Assembly: GCF_000971965.1 (NCBI RefSeq)
Contig: NZ_LAQP01000001.1
Span: forward strand, 558,001-622,000
From: Paenibacillus wulumuqiensis
GTDB taxonomy: Bacteria; Bacillota; Bacilli; Paenibacillales; Paenibacillaceae
Reading direction: 5' to 3'
Length of the DNA stretch: 64,000 nucleotides
The translations under genes were made by a program, and so were the position numbers. The notes under the pieces are model-generated. The model had not been told where the DNA came from. It ran no database searches and saw nothing but the letters and a program-made list of their open reading frames with translations. This document shows positions 18,932-27,564 of this stretch, piece by piece (the stretch's first letter is position 1; each line of letters begins with the position of its first letter).

Positions 18932-20110
18932 ATGGAGAATCTGAACAGGCTGATGGGCAACCATTCACTGGTATTCCGTCTTTCTGTGACCATCATTATG
19001 CTGTACAGCTGCTTTACCATCTATTTTCGGGAGTCCCTTTTCATCTGGTCCATCTATACGGTGACCATGTTGATCTTTGTCATTTTGACTTGGGCTCCCC
19101 TCAAGCTTCATACGCTGTTCATTATCGCTTTCAGTTTGTTTTTGTATGTCATGATGTTCGTAAATGAACGCATGGCCAATGCCCCGGCCAATTTTCTGGC
19201 ACTGCTGTGGGTATGGTTTGCCATTCTCTGTACCATCTCGGTACGGGAGAAGAGTATCGCTTCCTTCTTCGCCCTGTTAACCGGTGTGCTGATGCTGATT
19301 GCGGATTATGATCGCGGGTTTCCGTATTCTATGCTGATCTCGCTGGTAAGTATTTATTTTGGCGTACATAGTATTTACCGGTATATCTCGGTACTTCGCA
19401 TTAACAGCGAGCAGCTGCAGGAGCTGGAGACCGTGCATAATGAGCTGCAGCATGCCCACAACGAATTGCAGGAAAATGCGTTGCAATCGATCCGTTATGC
19501 CGCACTGGCCGAACGCACCCGGATTGCCGGGGAGATCCACGACGGTCTTGGTCATCATTTCACCTCCATCATCGTCCAGCTGCAGGCTCTCAAATGGATG
19601 ATTCGGCAAAATCCGGATCAGGCGGAGCATACCGTCAATCAGCTGCTTGATGTGTCGCGCCAGGGACTTGCCGAGGTGCGCAGCGTGGTGAGGGATTGGT
19701 CGGTCAGCGAACGCGGCGTCAGCGAGCTGCATACGCTGGCTTCCCAGGTGGCGGAGCGTTCGGGAATGACACTGGATTTCCAGGCGGATGCAGCAGACTC
19801 CCAGTGGGGGGAAGCTGTCGATGGGATTCTATATCGGATTCTGCAGGAGTCACTTACCAATATCGTCCGCCATGCCCAGGCTTCGGCTGTGGAAGTGAAG
19901 ATTGACCAGCAGGGCGATCAGGTGATTATGCATATCGCCGATAATGGGGTCTACCGTGAAGAACAGCCTTTAATCCACGGCTTTGGGTTGCAAAATATGA
20001 TCCGGCGCTGTGAACAGCTGCAGGGTCAATGTACATTTCGTGCCCGTGAAGGCGGCGGACTGATCGTTGAAGCTCGTTTGCCGCTGTCATTTGCAATACA
20101 TCATGAATAA
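18932..20110 (+). CDS. Sensor histidine kinase, DesK/LiaS-like (HisKA_3)
   Basis: This is a membrane histidine kinase of 392 residues. About five or six hydrophobic helices fill residues 12-155. A coiled coil follows (160-190), then a HisKA_3 dimerisation domain with the phospho-accepting His203 in EIHDGLGHH, then an HATPase domain with N-box ESLTNIVRHA and G-boxes ADNGV and GFGLQNM. I chose the start at 18932 because GGAAGG sits upstream; the open frame reaches back to 18872. It phosphorylates the NarL-type regulator encoded 14 bp downstream. No extracellular sensing domain exists, so the stimulus is probably within the membrane. Confidence 0.85.
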   Translation: MENLNRLMGNHSLVFRLSVTIIMLYSCFTIYFRESLFIWSIYTVTMLIFVILTWAPLKLHTLFIIAFSLFLYVMMFVNERMANAPANFLALLWVWFAILCTISVREKSIASFFALLTGVLMLIADYDRGFPYSMLISLVSIYFGVHSIYRYISVLRINSEQLQELETVHNELQHAHNELQENALQSIRYAALAERTRIAGEIHDGLGHHFTSIIVQLQALKWMIRQNPDQAEHTVNQLLDVSRQGLAEVRSVVRDWSVSERGVSELHTLASQVAERSGMTLDFQADAADSQWGEAVDGILYRILQESLTNIVRHAQASAVEVKIDQQGDQVIMHIADNGVYREEQPLIHGFGLQNMIRRCEQLQGQCTFRAREGGGLIVEARLPLSFAIHHE

Positions 20111-20124
20111 TAAAGGAGTACGCC

Positions 20125-20811
20125 ATGAACCAGCCTGACCATCCTATTCGTATTATGCTGGCCGATGACCAGTCACTCATCCGGCAGGGAATCCGGTATA
20201 TACTGGACCTGCAGCCGGATCTGCAGGTCGTGACCGAAGCTTCCACCGGTGATGAAGCTGTACTGATGGCCGTTGAACACCGACCGGATCTGATCCTGAT
20301 GGATATTCAGATGCCCGGCAGGACCGGTATCGAAGCGACACGTGCCATTTTACAGCAGCAGCCGGAGACCAAGATTGTGCTGCTGACTACTTTTGATGTA
20401 CAGGAATATGTAATTGATGGTATCCGTGCAGGCGCTTCCGGTTATCTGCTCAAGGATATCGATATGAACGAAATGATTCAGGGCATCCGCTCGGTCTGTG
20501 CAGGCGGGGCCATTTACAATACGACTACAGCCGGCAGCGCACTCGTAGAGCTGCTCGGACGTCCGCTCTCGGTGCAGCATGGAGAAGATTCATCCGCTGC
20601 TTCCGTACCTCTGGCAGAGCCGCTCACCGAACGGGAACTGGAAGTGCTGCAGGCTGTTGCCTACGGCAAGCGTAATTTTGAGATCGCTGCGGACCTGTAT
20701 GTATCCGAGAGTACAGTGAAGACACATGTGCACAATATTATCCAGAAGCTCGGGGTCAAGGACCGTACCCAGGCAGCCGTCGTGGCGATTCGCCAGGGCA
20801 TCGTCAGCTGA
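20125..20811 (+). CDS. NarL/LuxR-family response regulator
   Basis: This 228-residue cytoplasmic regulator pairs with the kinase just upstream. The receiver domain has the acidic pair in LADDQ, the phospho-acceptor Asp60 in LILMDIQMPG and the conserved Lys in YLLKDI. The C-terminal LuxR-type helix-turn-helix begins at LTERELEVLQAVAYGK and ends STVKTHVHNIIQKLGV. ATG follows TAAAGGAG. Regulated genes are unknown; the neighbouring membrane protein and the kinase itself are candidates. Confidence 0.88.
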   Translation: MNQPDHPIRIMLADDQSLIRQGIRYILDLQPDLQVVTEASTGDEAVLMAVEHRPDLILMDIQMPGRTGIEATRAILQQQPETKIVLLTTFDVQEYVIDGIRAGASGYLLKDIDMNEMIQGIRSVCAGGAIYNTTTAGSALVELLGRPLSVQHGEDSSAASVPLAEPLTERELEVLQAVAYGKRNFEIAADLYVSESTVKTHVHNIIQKLGVKDRTQAAVVAIRQGIVS

Positions 20812-20873
20812 TTATCTCTTCATTGCGCCGCTTCTTCCTTTCTTCATAAATTGCCGTCAGGTTTTTTATACAA

Positions 20874-20934
20874 CAAAAAAAGTCCGACTGGAACATTTGG
20901 AAGTGATTCTTCCATGTTCCGGTCGGGCTTTTAC
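20874..20934. terminator. Bidirectional terminator between the two-component and ABC operons
   Basis: A long stem (GTCCGACTGGAACAT with ATGTTCCGGTCGGGC, one wobble) has seven A before and four T after. It lies between convergent transcripts. Confidence 0.85.
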
Positions 20935-20969
20935 CATTTCCATTTCTGTATTTCCGTTCCCACGCTTGT

Positions 20970-21779
20970 TTAACCTTTGACCGAACCCGCTGTCAGACCG
21001 GTAACAAAGAACCGCTGCAAGAAGACGAACAAGATTACCATCGGCAGCGCCGTGATAACAACGCCGGTCAGCAGCATCGTATAATCTGTCACATACTCGC
21101 CCCGGAACTGCATCAGCGCCAGCGGTAGGGTCAGCTTTTCCGTACTGTTAAGCAGCATAAGTGGAATCAGCAGATCATTCCATACCATGACGAACAGGAA
21201 TGCAGCTGTCGCCGAGAGCGATGGTCCGGATAAAGGCAGTACCAGACGCCAGTAAATTTTCCATTCTCCGGCTCCGTCCATACTCCCTGCCTCCATCATT
21301 TCCTTGCTCAGCATCTCCATGAATCCTGTCAGTGTGAATACGGTCAGAGGCAGCAGTCCGGCCGCCGTGACCACCGTCAGCGCCGTCAGACTATCCGACC
21401 AGCCCAGCTGGCGCACCAGTGAATACAGCGGCAGCATGATCACCTGTGACGGAATAATCAGACCAGCCACAAAGTAGGCAAAAGCAAACTTGCCCAGTCT
21501 GCCGCCCAGCCGCACGATCGCATACGAGATCAGACTGCCGAGGAACAATACGATCGCTACCGTAAACAGCGTCACCCGCGCACTGTTCCAAAAGTACTGC
21601 AGCATCGGCTGTGCATCAAAAATAGTAATAAAGTTCTGCAGACTCCATGTATCCGGCCAGCCCAGCGGATTGGCATAGAAAGACTGGCTCGTCTTGAATG
21701 AAGATACGACGACAAAGTACAGTGGTGCTGCAACCAGCAGCCCGTACAGAATCATGATGATACGTCCAACCCATTTCAT
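20970..21779 (-). CDS. Sugar ABC transporter permease (MalG/AraQ type)
   Basis: This 269-residue six-helix permease has the EAA loop MEAGSMDGAGEWKIYWRLVL near 160-180 and ends GLTAGSVKG as AraQ/MalG-type subunits do. AGGTGAG lies before the ATG. It is the last gene of a binding protein-permease-permease operon, 37 bp after its partner permease. The nucleotide-binding subunit is not encoded here and is probably a shared MsmX-type ATPase. The substrate is unknown. Confidence 0.88.
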   Translation of the reverse strand: MKWVGRIIMILYGLLVAAPLYFVVVSSFKTSQSFYANPLGWPDTWSLQNFITIFDAQPMLQYFWNSARVTLFTVAIVLFLGSLISYAIVRLGGRLGKFAFAYFVAGLIIPSQVIMLPLYSLVRQLGWSDSLTALTVVTAAGLLPLTVFTLTGFMEMLSKEMMEAGSMDGAGEWKIYWRLVLPLSGPSLSATAAFLFVMVWNDLLIPLMLLNSTEKLTLPLALMQFRGEYVTDYTMLLTGVVITALPMVILFVFLQRFFVTGLTAGSVKG

Positions 21780-21816
21780 TGCAGCAGCTCACCTCGTTTT
21801 CCTGTAAAATACCGGT

Positions 21817-22689
21817 TCATCCTCTTGCCCCTTCCTGACGCAGCGCCCGGAACTGGAAAAACGTCAGAATGCCCAGCAGTACCAGGAAGATCATCGATCC
21901 GGCAGATGCCAGTCCGAAGGAGTAGTTGGAGAACGCCAGATGATAAATATATGTCGTCAGAATCTCGGTCGCATAGTTAGGCCCACCATCGGTCATGACG
22001 AAAATCAGATCAAACGCCTTGAACGATTGAATCGTCGTATACGAGATAACAATGGCTGCCGATGGAGCGAGCAGCGGCCAGGTGATTCGGCCAAAAATCT
22101 GCATTCGGTTGGCACCGTCGATACGCGCAGCTTCCATCAGCTCACCCGGAATCGCATGCAGGCCGGCAATAAAGATAATCATCATCTGCCCGGCATGTGC
22201 CCAGATCTGCACAAAGGCTATGGCATACAGCGCAATCTTGGCATCCCCTGTCCAGCTGCCCATCAGGCTGTCCAGCCCCGCACTTTGCAGCGACATATTC
22301 AGCAGTCCGATCGATGGATCATAGATAAATGACCAGATCAGACCTACCGATACAGAAGACAGAATCGCCGGGAAGAAATACAGTGCCCGAAAGACGACAT
22401 GGGTGCGACTGTTTTTGGCCAGCACCAGTGCCAGCACCAGAGAGATAACGGTCTGCAGCACGACCACGACGATCATAAATTTGATATTGTTCATAAAGGC
22501 TTTGCGGAACGTGATGCTGTCAAAGCTGTCCTTGTAGTTGGCTACCCCGACAAAATCATAGGACGGCGATACACCGTCCCAGTTGGTAAAAGAATAAAAC
22601 AGTCCCGATAAAGCCGGATATACGAACAGTCCGGTATAGAGCAATATTCCCGGAAGCATAAACAGCCATAGTAATTTACGATTAATCAT
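21817..22689 (-). CDS. Sugar ABC transporter permease (UgpA/MsmF type)
   Basis: This 290-residue six-helix permease has the EAA loop EAARIDGANRMQIFGRITWP near 196-215. The N-terminal helix (LLWLFMLPGILLYTGLFVYP) and the second conserved region VMTDGGPNYATEILTTYIY are typical of family-1 carbohydrate importers. It lies 72 bp downstream of the binding-protein gene. The site before the ATG is weak (GGGATA), which may lower its expression relative to the lipoprotein. Confidence 0.88.
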   Translation of the reverse strand: MINRKLLWLFMLPGILLYTGLFVYPALSGLFYSFTNWDGVSPSYDFVGVANYKDSFDSITFRKAFMNNIKFMIVVVVLQTVISLVLALVLAKNSRTHVVFRALYFFPAILSSVSVGLIWSFIYDPSIGLLNMSLQSAGLDSLMGSWTGDAKIALYAIAFVQIWAHAGQMMIIFIAGLHAIPGELMEAARIDGANRMQIFGRITWPLLAPSAAIVISYTTIQSFKAFDLIFVMTDGGPNYATEILTTYIYHLAFSNYSFGLASAGSMIFLVLLGILTFFQFRALRQEGARG

Positions 22690-22761
22690 AAGCGTTACCG
22701 TATCCCTTTACTTTATCTTTTGCAAACTTTGATACTATTCCTGGAACAGGAGCAGACCGGA

Positions 22762-24018
22762 TTAACGTCCGATCTGCTGGTCAATAATGGCCTGTGCATC
22801 CTGTGCAGCCTGTTCCGGTGTCGCACCGCCCAGAACCGCTTGAATCGAGTTGGTTACCGCTTTTTGATTCTCGGCATTCACAATTGTATAACGAGGCTGG
22901 AACAGTGTCTTCTTGTCTGCCCATTCCTGAGCGATGTTCAGTTCCTTGCTGTCATACTTGATATCCTTGAGCGTTACGTTTTGACCGGTTTCATTGGCAT
23001 ACTGGGCAGCGATATCCGGCTGGCTCAGGAACTCAAGGAATTTCTTCGCTTCTTCCGGATGCTTGGAGCGGCTGTTGACCGCCAGCATAAATGTGCTTGT
23101 ATGCACGCCTTCATATTTGGCCTGATCGGCAGATACGGTGATCGGCGCGAGCAGACCCTGCTGCAGTTCCGGATTCTGCTTGGCATTCTGGCTCAACTGA
23201 TATGAACCACTGGCCAGCATTGCTGCTTTGCCCTGAATAAACAGTGCACCTGCAGCCGGGTCCTTGGTACCCAGTGAATTTGGCTGGAAGTAGCCTTTAT
23301 CATTCAGTTCCTTGAACTGGGTCAGTGTCTTCACCCAGAATTCATCGGTTAGCTTGGCTTGTCCGGATTCGACCTTGGTGAAAATGTCTTCACTCGGTTC
23401 GTTGTTCATTACCATTGTATTCATGAATTGCCCTGGTCCAATATCTCCACCGGCAAAGGCAATCGGGATGATCCCGTTATCTTTCAGCGTCTGGCAGGCT
23501 TTGAGGAAACCATCCCAATCCTTGGGTGGTGTCAGACCATATTGCTCAAAGATCGCTTTATTGTAAATCGGCATGTTGTACACGAGCTGATAAGGTACAG
23601 CCCACTGTTTGCCGTCTTTGCTGCCGGCTTCAATCAGATTGGCATTATAGTTTTTGAGGAGGGATTCACCTGTCAGATCGGTGAACAATCCGGCTTTGGC
23701 CAGTGCTTCAAACTGTGCACCCGGGAACGAAGCAAATACATCTCCTACCGAGCCGTCTGTCAGCTTTGCCTGTGCAGTCGTCTGATATTGATCGGAAGTG
23801 AGCGTTTGCATATCTACGACAATATTCGGGTTTTTTTGCTCGAAAGCATCAATGATCTTCTGGAAGGTCTGTGTATCTTCCCCGCGCCAATGGAGGAAAC
23901 TGATCGTTACTTTGCCATTGGCAGCCTGATCCGATCCACCTCCGCATGCGGACAGCACTCCAGTAAGCGCCAGTACCATAACCAGCAGTAGAGCCAATCG
24001 TGTTCGTTGAGTTTTCAT
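22762..24018 (-). CDS. Sugar-binding lipoprotein of the second ABC importer
   Basis: This is a 418-residue family-1 solute-binding lipoprotein. The signal peptide ends VLSAC with Cys25, followed by a GGGSDQ linker. The mature part begins VTISFLHWRG and has the family pattern (FEQKNPNIVVDMQ, DVFASFPGAQFEALAKAGLF). It starts with ATG after TGGAGGATGG. It is the first gene of the operon and is divergent from an AraC-type regulator, which probably controls it. The ligand cannot be told from sequence; the length suits mono- to trisaccharides. Confidence 0.88.
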   Translation of the reverse strand: MKTQRTRLALLLVMVLALTGVLSACGGGSDQAANGKVTISFLHWRGEDTQTFQKIIDAFEQKNPNIVVDMQTLTSDQYQTTAQAKLTDGSVGDVFASFPGAQFEALAKAGLFTDLTGESLLKNYNANLIEAGSKDGKQWAVPYQLVYNMPIYNKAIFEQYGLTPPKDWDGFLKACQTLKDNGIIPIAFAGGDIGPGQFMNTMVMNNEPSEDIFTKVESGQAKLTDEFWVKTLTQFKELNDKGYFQPNSLGTKDPAAGALFIQGKAAMLASGSYQLSQNAKQNPELQQGLLAPITVSADQAKYEGVHTSTFMLAVNSRSKHPEEAKKFLEFLSQPDIAAQYANETGQNVTLKDIKYDSKELNIAQEWADKKTLFQPRYTIVNAENQKAVTNSIQAVLGGATPEQAAQDAQAIIDQQIGR

Positions 24019-24076
24019 TAACCATCCTCCATTTTCATATCGTCAATTAACATAACCCACTAATCTATGTAAATTA

Positions 24077-24106
24077 ACTAAATTAAAATATCCCCATTAA
24101 TTTAGT
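24077..24106. promoter_or_regulatory. Perfect 10-bp inverted repeat between the sugar operon and araC gene
   Basis: ACTAAATTAA (24077-24086) and TTAATTTAGT (24097-24106) are separated by 10 bp, one helical turn between half-site edges. The site is midway between divergent start codons, as expected of an operator for the AraC-family protein or of another regulator. Binding is inferred. Confidence 0.45.
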
Positions 24107-24169
24107 AGGAATACCGTGATTTAAATCATAGCAAAAATGAAGAATATCAAACAATGTCATTTTGTGTTG

Positions 24170-24198
24170 TTTTTATTTGTCAATATGTGTTGTATAAT
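24170..24198 (+). promoter_or_regulatory. Promoter of the AraC-family regulator
   Basis: TATAAT (24193-24198) has 17 bp between it and TTTTTA (24170-24175), a poor -35. The TG dinucleotide just before TATAAT helps. The ribosome binding site (AAAGG) is about 14 bp from the ATG, longer than usual. Confidence 0.4.
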
Positions 24199-24240
24199 GG
24201 TGGGGCAGCCTATTAAAATAGAAAGGATGAATCCAAGCGA

Positions 24241-25110
24241 ATGGCTAGTGACTTTAACATTCAGGCAGATAGGGAAAGTCTGGAACGCTTTATACTCTGC
24301 CCTTCTTCTTTTATACAAACCGGTGGTCTGTGGATTACACAGGCAGGCCGTTATTCCATAGAACCCGGCTGTCGGCGATTATTTTCCAGCAATCCCACCT
24401 GTTTCTGGGTAGCTAACCGGCAGGGTGGCATGATCATCAAGAATGGTCATAATTATGTACTCGGCACGAATAATACATGGTGTATTCCTTCGATGGCCAC
24501 CATTGAATATATTAACAATACCGATGAACCGCTGGACACTTACTTTGTCGGCTTTACCGGTCCTCAGGCAGACCTGCTTATCGAGGAAAGTAATATGAAG
24601 GATGGTTACAGTGAGCTCAGCACAGAGCTGTTTGAGAAGATGATTCATTACTATAATCTTATATTAAACACGAATCATCGTTCTGATACCTTTAGTGCGG
24701 AACTCCATCGTCTGGAACTGCTTTTCGGCATGTTTGCACTGCTGTCTGCCAATCAGGCGGCGCGCACCGACTATACACCCACCCGGGACCCGCTGCCCTG
24801 GATGGAGCAGGCGATTGAATATATTCATGCTTATTTTGACAAAGGATTGACCGTGACCCAGGTCGCGAGTTATGTAGGCATCCACCGCACTCATTTCAGC
24901 AAGCAGTTTCATGAGAAATACAGAATCCCCCCGGCCGAATATATCCGCAGCCTCAAAATGGAAAAAGCCCGCCGCCTGCTATCCGATACCAATGACTCCC
25001 TGGCCGAGATTGCTTTCGCGGTAGGTTATCCTGATGTGTTTTCCTTTTCCAAGGCATTCAAAAAACACAGCGGTTATACTCCCAAACGGTACCGACTGCA
25101 TAAGTTTTAA
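24241..25110 (+). CDS. AraC-family regulator with cupin-like sensor domain
   Basis: This 289-residue cytoplasmic regulator has an N-terminal sugar-binding beta-barrel (about 10-115) and a C-terminal pair of helix-turn-helix units. The latter read LTVTQVASYVGIHRTHFSKQFHEKYR and LAEIAFAVGYPDVFSFSKAFKKHSG, followed by the usual TPKRYR. It is divergent from the sugar-binding lipoprotein gene, with 222 bp between them, so it is the likely activator of that operon on sensing the imported sugar. AraC/RafR/MsmR-type regulators beside MsmEFG-like operons are the closest precedent. Confidence 0.85.
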   Translation: MASDFNIQADRESLERFILCPSSFIQTGGLWITQAGRYSIEPGCRRLFSSNPTCFWVANRQGGMIIKNGHNYVLGTNNTWCIPSMATIEYINNTDEPLDTYFVGFTGPQADLLIEESNMKDGYSELSTELFEKMIHYYNLILNTNHRSDTFSAELHRLELLFGMFALLSANQAARTDYTPTRDPLPWMEQAIEYIHAYFDKGLTVTQVASYVGIHRTHFSKQFHEKYRIPPAEYIRSLKMEKARRLLSDTNDSLAEIAFAVGYPDVFSFSKAFKKHSGYTPKRYRLHKF

Positions 25111-25230
25111 CAGAGCTTTATTGTTATATGGCTGATCCGGCATATGACCGGTTTTAAGTTGTTCGTTCTTTCACTGCTCTCTCCCTGCTGCTGACACCGT
25201 GAACTGCTGCTTTTCTGTCGGCGCATGCCA

Positions 25231-25287
25231 AAAATCCCCGCTGCCGAAAGCAGGTCTGCAATGACCTGACTCCGGTGACGGGGATTT
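25231..25287 (-). terminator. Terminator of the HPr-like gene
   Basis: On the minus strand AAATCCCCG/CGGGGATTT close the base, CAGGTC/GACCTG form an upper hairpin, and a run of T follows the stem. It lies just after the HPr-like stop codon. Confidence 0.75.
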
Positions 25288-25309
25288 CATTATATCCGCA
25301 TTCCGCAGA

Positions 25310-25588
25310 CTACATGGATGGAGCAATAATAGGCTGCTCAAACAGCGACTGTACATATTCCAGTGCTTCCAGTTCATCCTTGCCGCGTGTAGTCAGACAA
25401 ATCTCGGTGTTGGCAGAGATGATGGTCAGCATCATGCCGAGCAGACTTTTTACATCTACCTCTCTGCGATGACTGTCCGGACCAAAGGATACGCGAATAT
25501 CGGAAGCGAAGCGTGACGCTTCATTGGCGATGCGCAGCAAATGTGCGCGATCCAGATTACTTTGAACGGTGAATTGATGTACTCTCAT
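25310..25588 (-). CDS. HPr-family protein lacking the catalytic His (Crh-like)
   Basis: This 92-residue protein of the HPr fold aligns over its length with HPr and Crh. HPr has SGIHARPATLL around His15; here the aligned stretch is SNLDRAHLLRI, so Asp occupies the His15 position and the following ARPA is lost. The regulatory Ser46 context is kept (VDVKSLLGMM). A protein of this kind cannot pass phosphate to sugar permeases but may be phosphorylated on Ser by HPr kinase and act as a CcpA corepressor, as Crh does in Bacillus. Bacillus Crh has Gln at this position, so Asp is a different replacement and mimics a phosphohistidine charge. It is monocistronic. The role is inferred. Confidence 0.75.
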   Translation of the reverse strand: MRVHQFTVQSNLDRAHLLRIANEASRFASDIRVSFGPDSHRREVDVKSLLGMMLTIISANTEICLTTRGKDELEALEYVQSLFEQPIIAPSM

Positions 25589-25874
25589 GTTCTCATATCC
25601 TTTCTCGTGTTGGCATAATGGGATTGATCCATTTGTGAGCTGCCTGTTGAACGATCAGGAGACATCTATTATAACGAATAGACAGCGGGAACGATTACAG
25701 CCGTGTCCTGCCTGTCATGTGCAATGAAATATAACCGCTTTAACAATTCAACACGCTATATATAGTTTACATTTACCTGTTTTCTCGGCAAATGATAGCT
25801 ACTCTCCACAAATTATTTCAAGTAAATATGCCATGATCATTTTCATGAAAAAATTAGTTGTTACAGAATAAATA

Positions 25875-25904
25875 CAGGGGTATTTCGGCGCCAAAATACC
25901 CCTG
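25875..25904 (-). terminator. Perfect 11-bp hairpin after the lipoprotein gene
   Basis: CAGGGGTATTT (25875-25885) pairs exactly with AAATACCCCTG (25894-25904) over an 8-base loop. On the minus strand only a weak T-rich tail follows. It probably ends the pdxK-lipoprotein transcript. The remainder of the gap 25589-25958 is AT-rich and holds only the upstream region of the HPr-like gene. Confidence 0.5.
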
Positions 25905-25958
25905 CCGTGATGAGCGGCAGAGGCATTTGGAATTGTCCGAAGTACCATATGATTTTAT

Positions 25959-26630
25959 CTACTGCAAGGTCACATCTTCATACCAGGTCAATTCATCTCC
26001 CGCTTCATTCCGAAGCGTAAGCGTTACTTTTCCTTGTTCTCCACTGTGGCTCTGATTATAAATAAAACCAAAATTGCGCTGGTCACTGCTGGCGAAAAAT
26101 CCATCCTTGCCATTTTTACCATTTTGTACAGCCTGCTCGAACGAAGCTGTCTCATTGGAGTTGTCGGACTGCCACTCCATATTGCTTACTTTGTAGCCCT
26201 GCGGTAAAGATTCGACACGCAGGAACAGCTGGCCTGGACCCTGCTGGACCGAACTGATTTTCAGTTCTTTGGTCTCGGGTGTGAGCTCGGGATTGGCATT
26301 GTTGCTGGTCCCCTTATCGTTACCTGCATCCGTACTGCCTGTGCCGCTGCCCGGATTGACAGTACCGCCTGACGCTCCTGAGCTGCTGTCCGGTGCAGTA
26401 CCGGTCGCTTCTGAGCTGCCGTCTGTCGAACCGGTAGTCCCTGCGTCGCTGCCGGACTCCGGTGTCGTCGTACCGGTGCCTCCCGGCTGGGCGTCTGTTG
26501 CGGTACCGGTTGTATTCTCACTTGCTGCCGGCGGCTGAGCCGGTTGGTCCTTATCGGACGAACAGGCGCTGACCAGGATAAGCATCAGCACCAGCCCGGT
26601 ACCCAGCAGCCATTTGGATAAGCGATTCAT
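25959..26630 (-). CDS. Lipoprotein with Gly/Ser/Thr-rich linker
   Basis: This is a 223-residue lipoprotein: the signal peptide ends LVSAC with Cys23. Residues 24-115 are low-complexity (Gly, Ser, Thr, Ala, Asp), like a spacer that carries a domain away from the membrane. Residues 120-223 form a compact, mostly beta domain (KISSVQQGPGQLFLRVESL, NFGFIYNQSHSGEQGKVTLTL) that I do not recognise. It lies 25 bp after pdxK with a good GGAGG site, so the two are likely co-transcribed, though no functional link is obvious. A similar architecture occurs in the lipoprotein at 41698-42249. Confidence 0.7.
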   Translation of the reverse strand: MNRLSKWLLGTGLVLMLILVSACSSDKDQPAQPPAASENTTGTATDAQPGGTGTTTPESGSDAGTTGSTDGSSEATGTAPDSSSGASGGTVNPGSGTGSTDAGNDKGTSNNANPELTPETKELKISSVQQGPGQLFLRVESLPQGYKVSNMEWQSDNSNETASFEQAVQNGKNGKDGFFASSDQRNFGFIYNQSHSGEQGKVTLTLRNEAGDELTWYEDVTLQ

Positions 26631-26655
26631 AGCATTTCCTCCACTCTACAGGCTG

Positions 26656-27465
26656 TTATTTCAGTTGCAGACGGTGAGCCGCATGCAGTGTAGGACCTAC
26701 ATAGCGGTTCAGCGGGAATCCGTTGGAAATCGCCTGAGTGATGAAGTTTTTGGCATCGCTGTAGGCATCCTTCACGGCAAGTCCTTTCGCCAGACCTGCG
26801 GTTACCGCTGCGGAAGTGGTGCAGCCTGCGCCATGCGTATAATCGGTCGCAATCGCATCCACTTCAAACCAGTCAAAGCTCTGACCATCATACAGCAGGT
26901 CAAGCGCTTTGCCTTCTTTGACTTTGCCGCGCGTCTTGATCAGTACGTGCTTGGCTCCGCGCTCATAGATGCGCACTGCCGCTTCCTTCATCTGCTCTTC
27001 CGTGGTAATTAGACCGGTCTTCGCCAGCTGGGAAGCTTCGAACAGATTCGGAGTTACCAGATCAGCGCCCGGGATGAGCAGTTCGAGCATGGCTTCCGTA
27101 TTTTCGGGTTGAAGCACTTCATCCGTTCCTTTGCAGACCATAACCGGGTCGATCACAATACGATTCAGCGGATAACGCTTCAGGTAGCTGGCAACAAGTT
27201 CGATAATCTCTACCGAACCGAGCATCCCTGTCTTCATGGCGTCAAATCCGATTCCCTCCAGTACTGTACGCATCTGCGCTTCGACGACATTCAGTTCCAC
27301 CGGAAATACCTGGTGATTCCATGTCTCCGGCTCCATCGCCACGATTGTCGTCAGCACGGTCATACCATAAACGCCTAATTCCTGAAAGGTTTTCAAATCC
27401 GCTTGAATTCCTGCTCCGCCGCTTGTGTCCGAGCCGGCTATCGTTAAGGTTTTTGGTATAGTCAT
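26656..27465 (-). CDS. pdxK: Pyridoxine/hydroxymethylpyrimidine kinase (PdxK, ThiD2 type)
   Basis: This 269-residue ribokinase-fold enzyme phosphorylates pyridoxine, pyridoxal or pyridoxamine in B6 salvage. The N terminus TLTIAGSDTSGGAGIQADLKT and the C-terminal anion-hole motif THGAGCTTSAAV with its cysteine match the Bacillus PdxK subgroup closely. True ThiD of the thiamine pathway is a near relative, so HMP phosphorylation remains possible. ATG follows AAGGAGAAT. It is the first gene of a short operon with the lipoprotein. PLP supply fits the two PLP enzymes encoded elsewhere in the window. Confidence 0.88.
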   Translation of the reverse strand: MTIPKTLTIAGSDTSGGAGIQADLKTFQELGVYGMTVLTTIVAMEPETWNHQVFPVELNVVEAQMRTVLEGIGFDAMKTGMLGSVEIIELVASYLKRYPLNRIVIDPVMVCKGTDEVLQPENTEAMLELLIPGADLVTPNLFEASQLAKTGLITTEEQMKEAAVRIYERGAKHVLIKTRGKVKEGKALDLLYDGQSFDWFEVDAIATDYTHGAGCTTSAAVTAGLAKGLAVKDAYSDAKNFITQAISNGFPLNRYVGPTLHAAHRLQLK

Positions 27466-27564
27466 AGTTGTAATTCTCCTTCGCTTATAGTCCCTTTATT
27501 CTAGCACAACCTGACATGAGAATACATCCTTTTCATGAAAAGGATATGTAAGTTTCAACTTACT

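Noticed and set aside
26261-26540. Plus-strand frames over the lipoprotein linker
   Set aside because: They arise from GC-rich low-complexity codons of the minus-strand lipoprotein and have repetitive, non-protein-like sequences.
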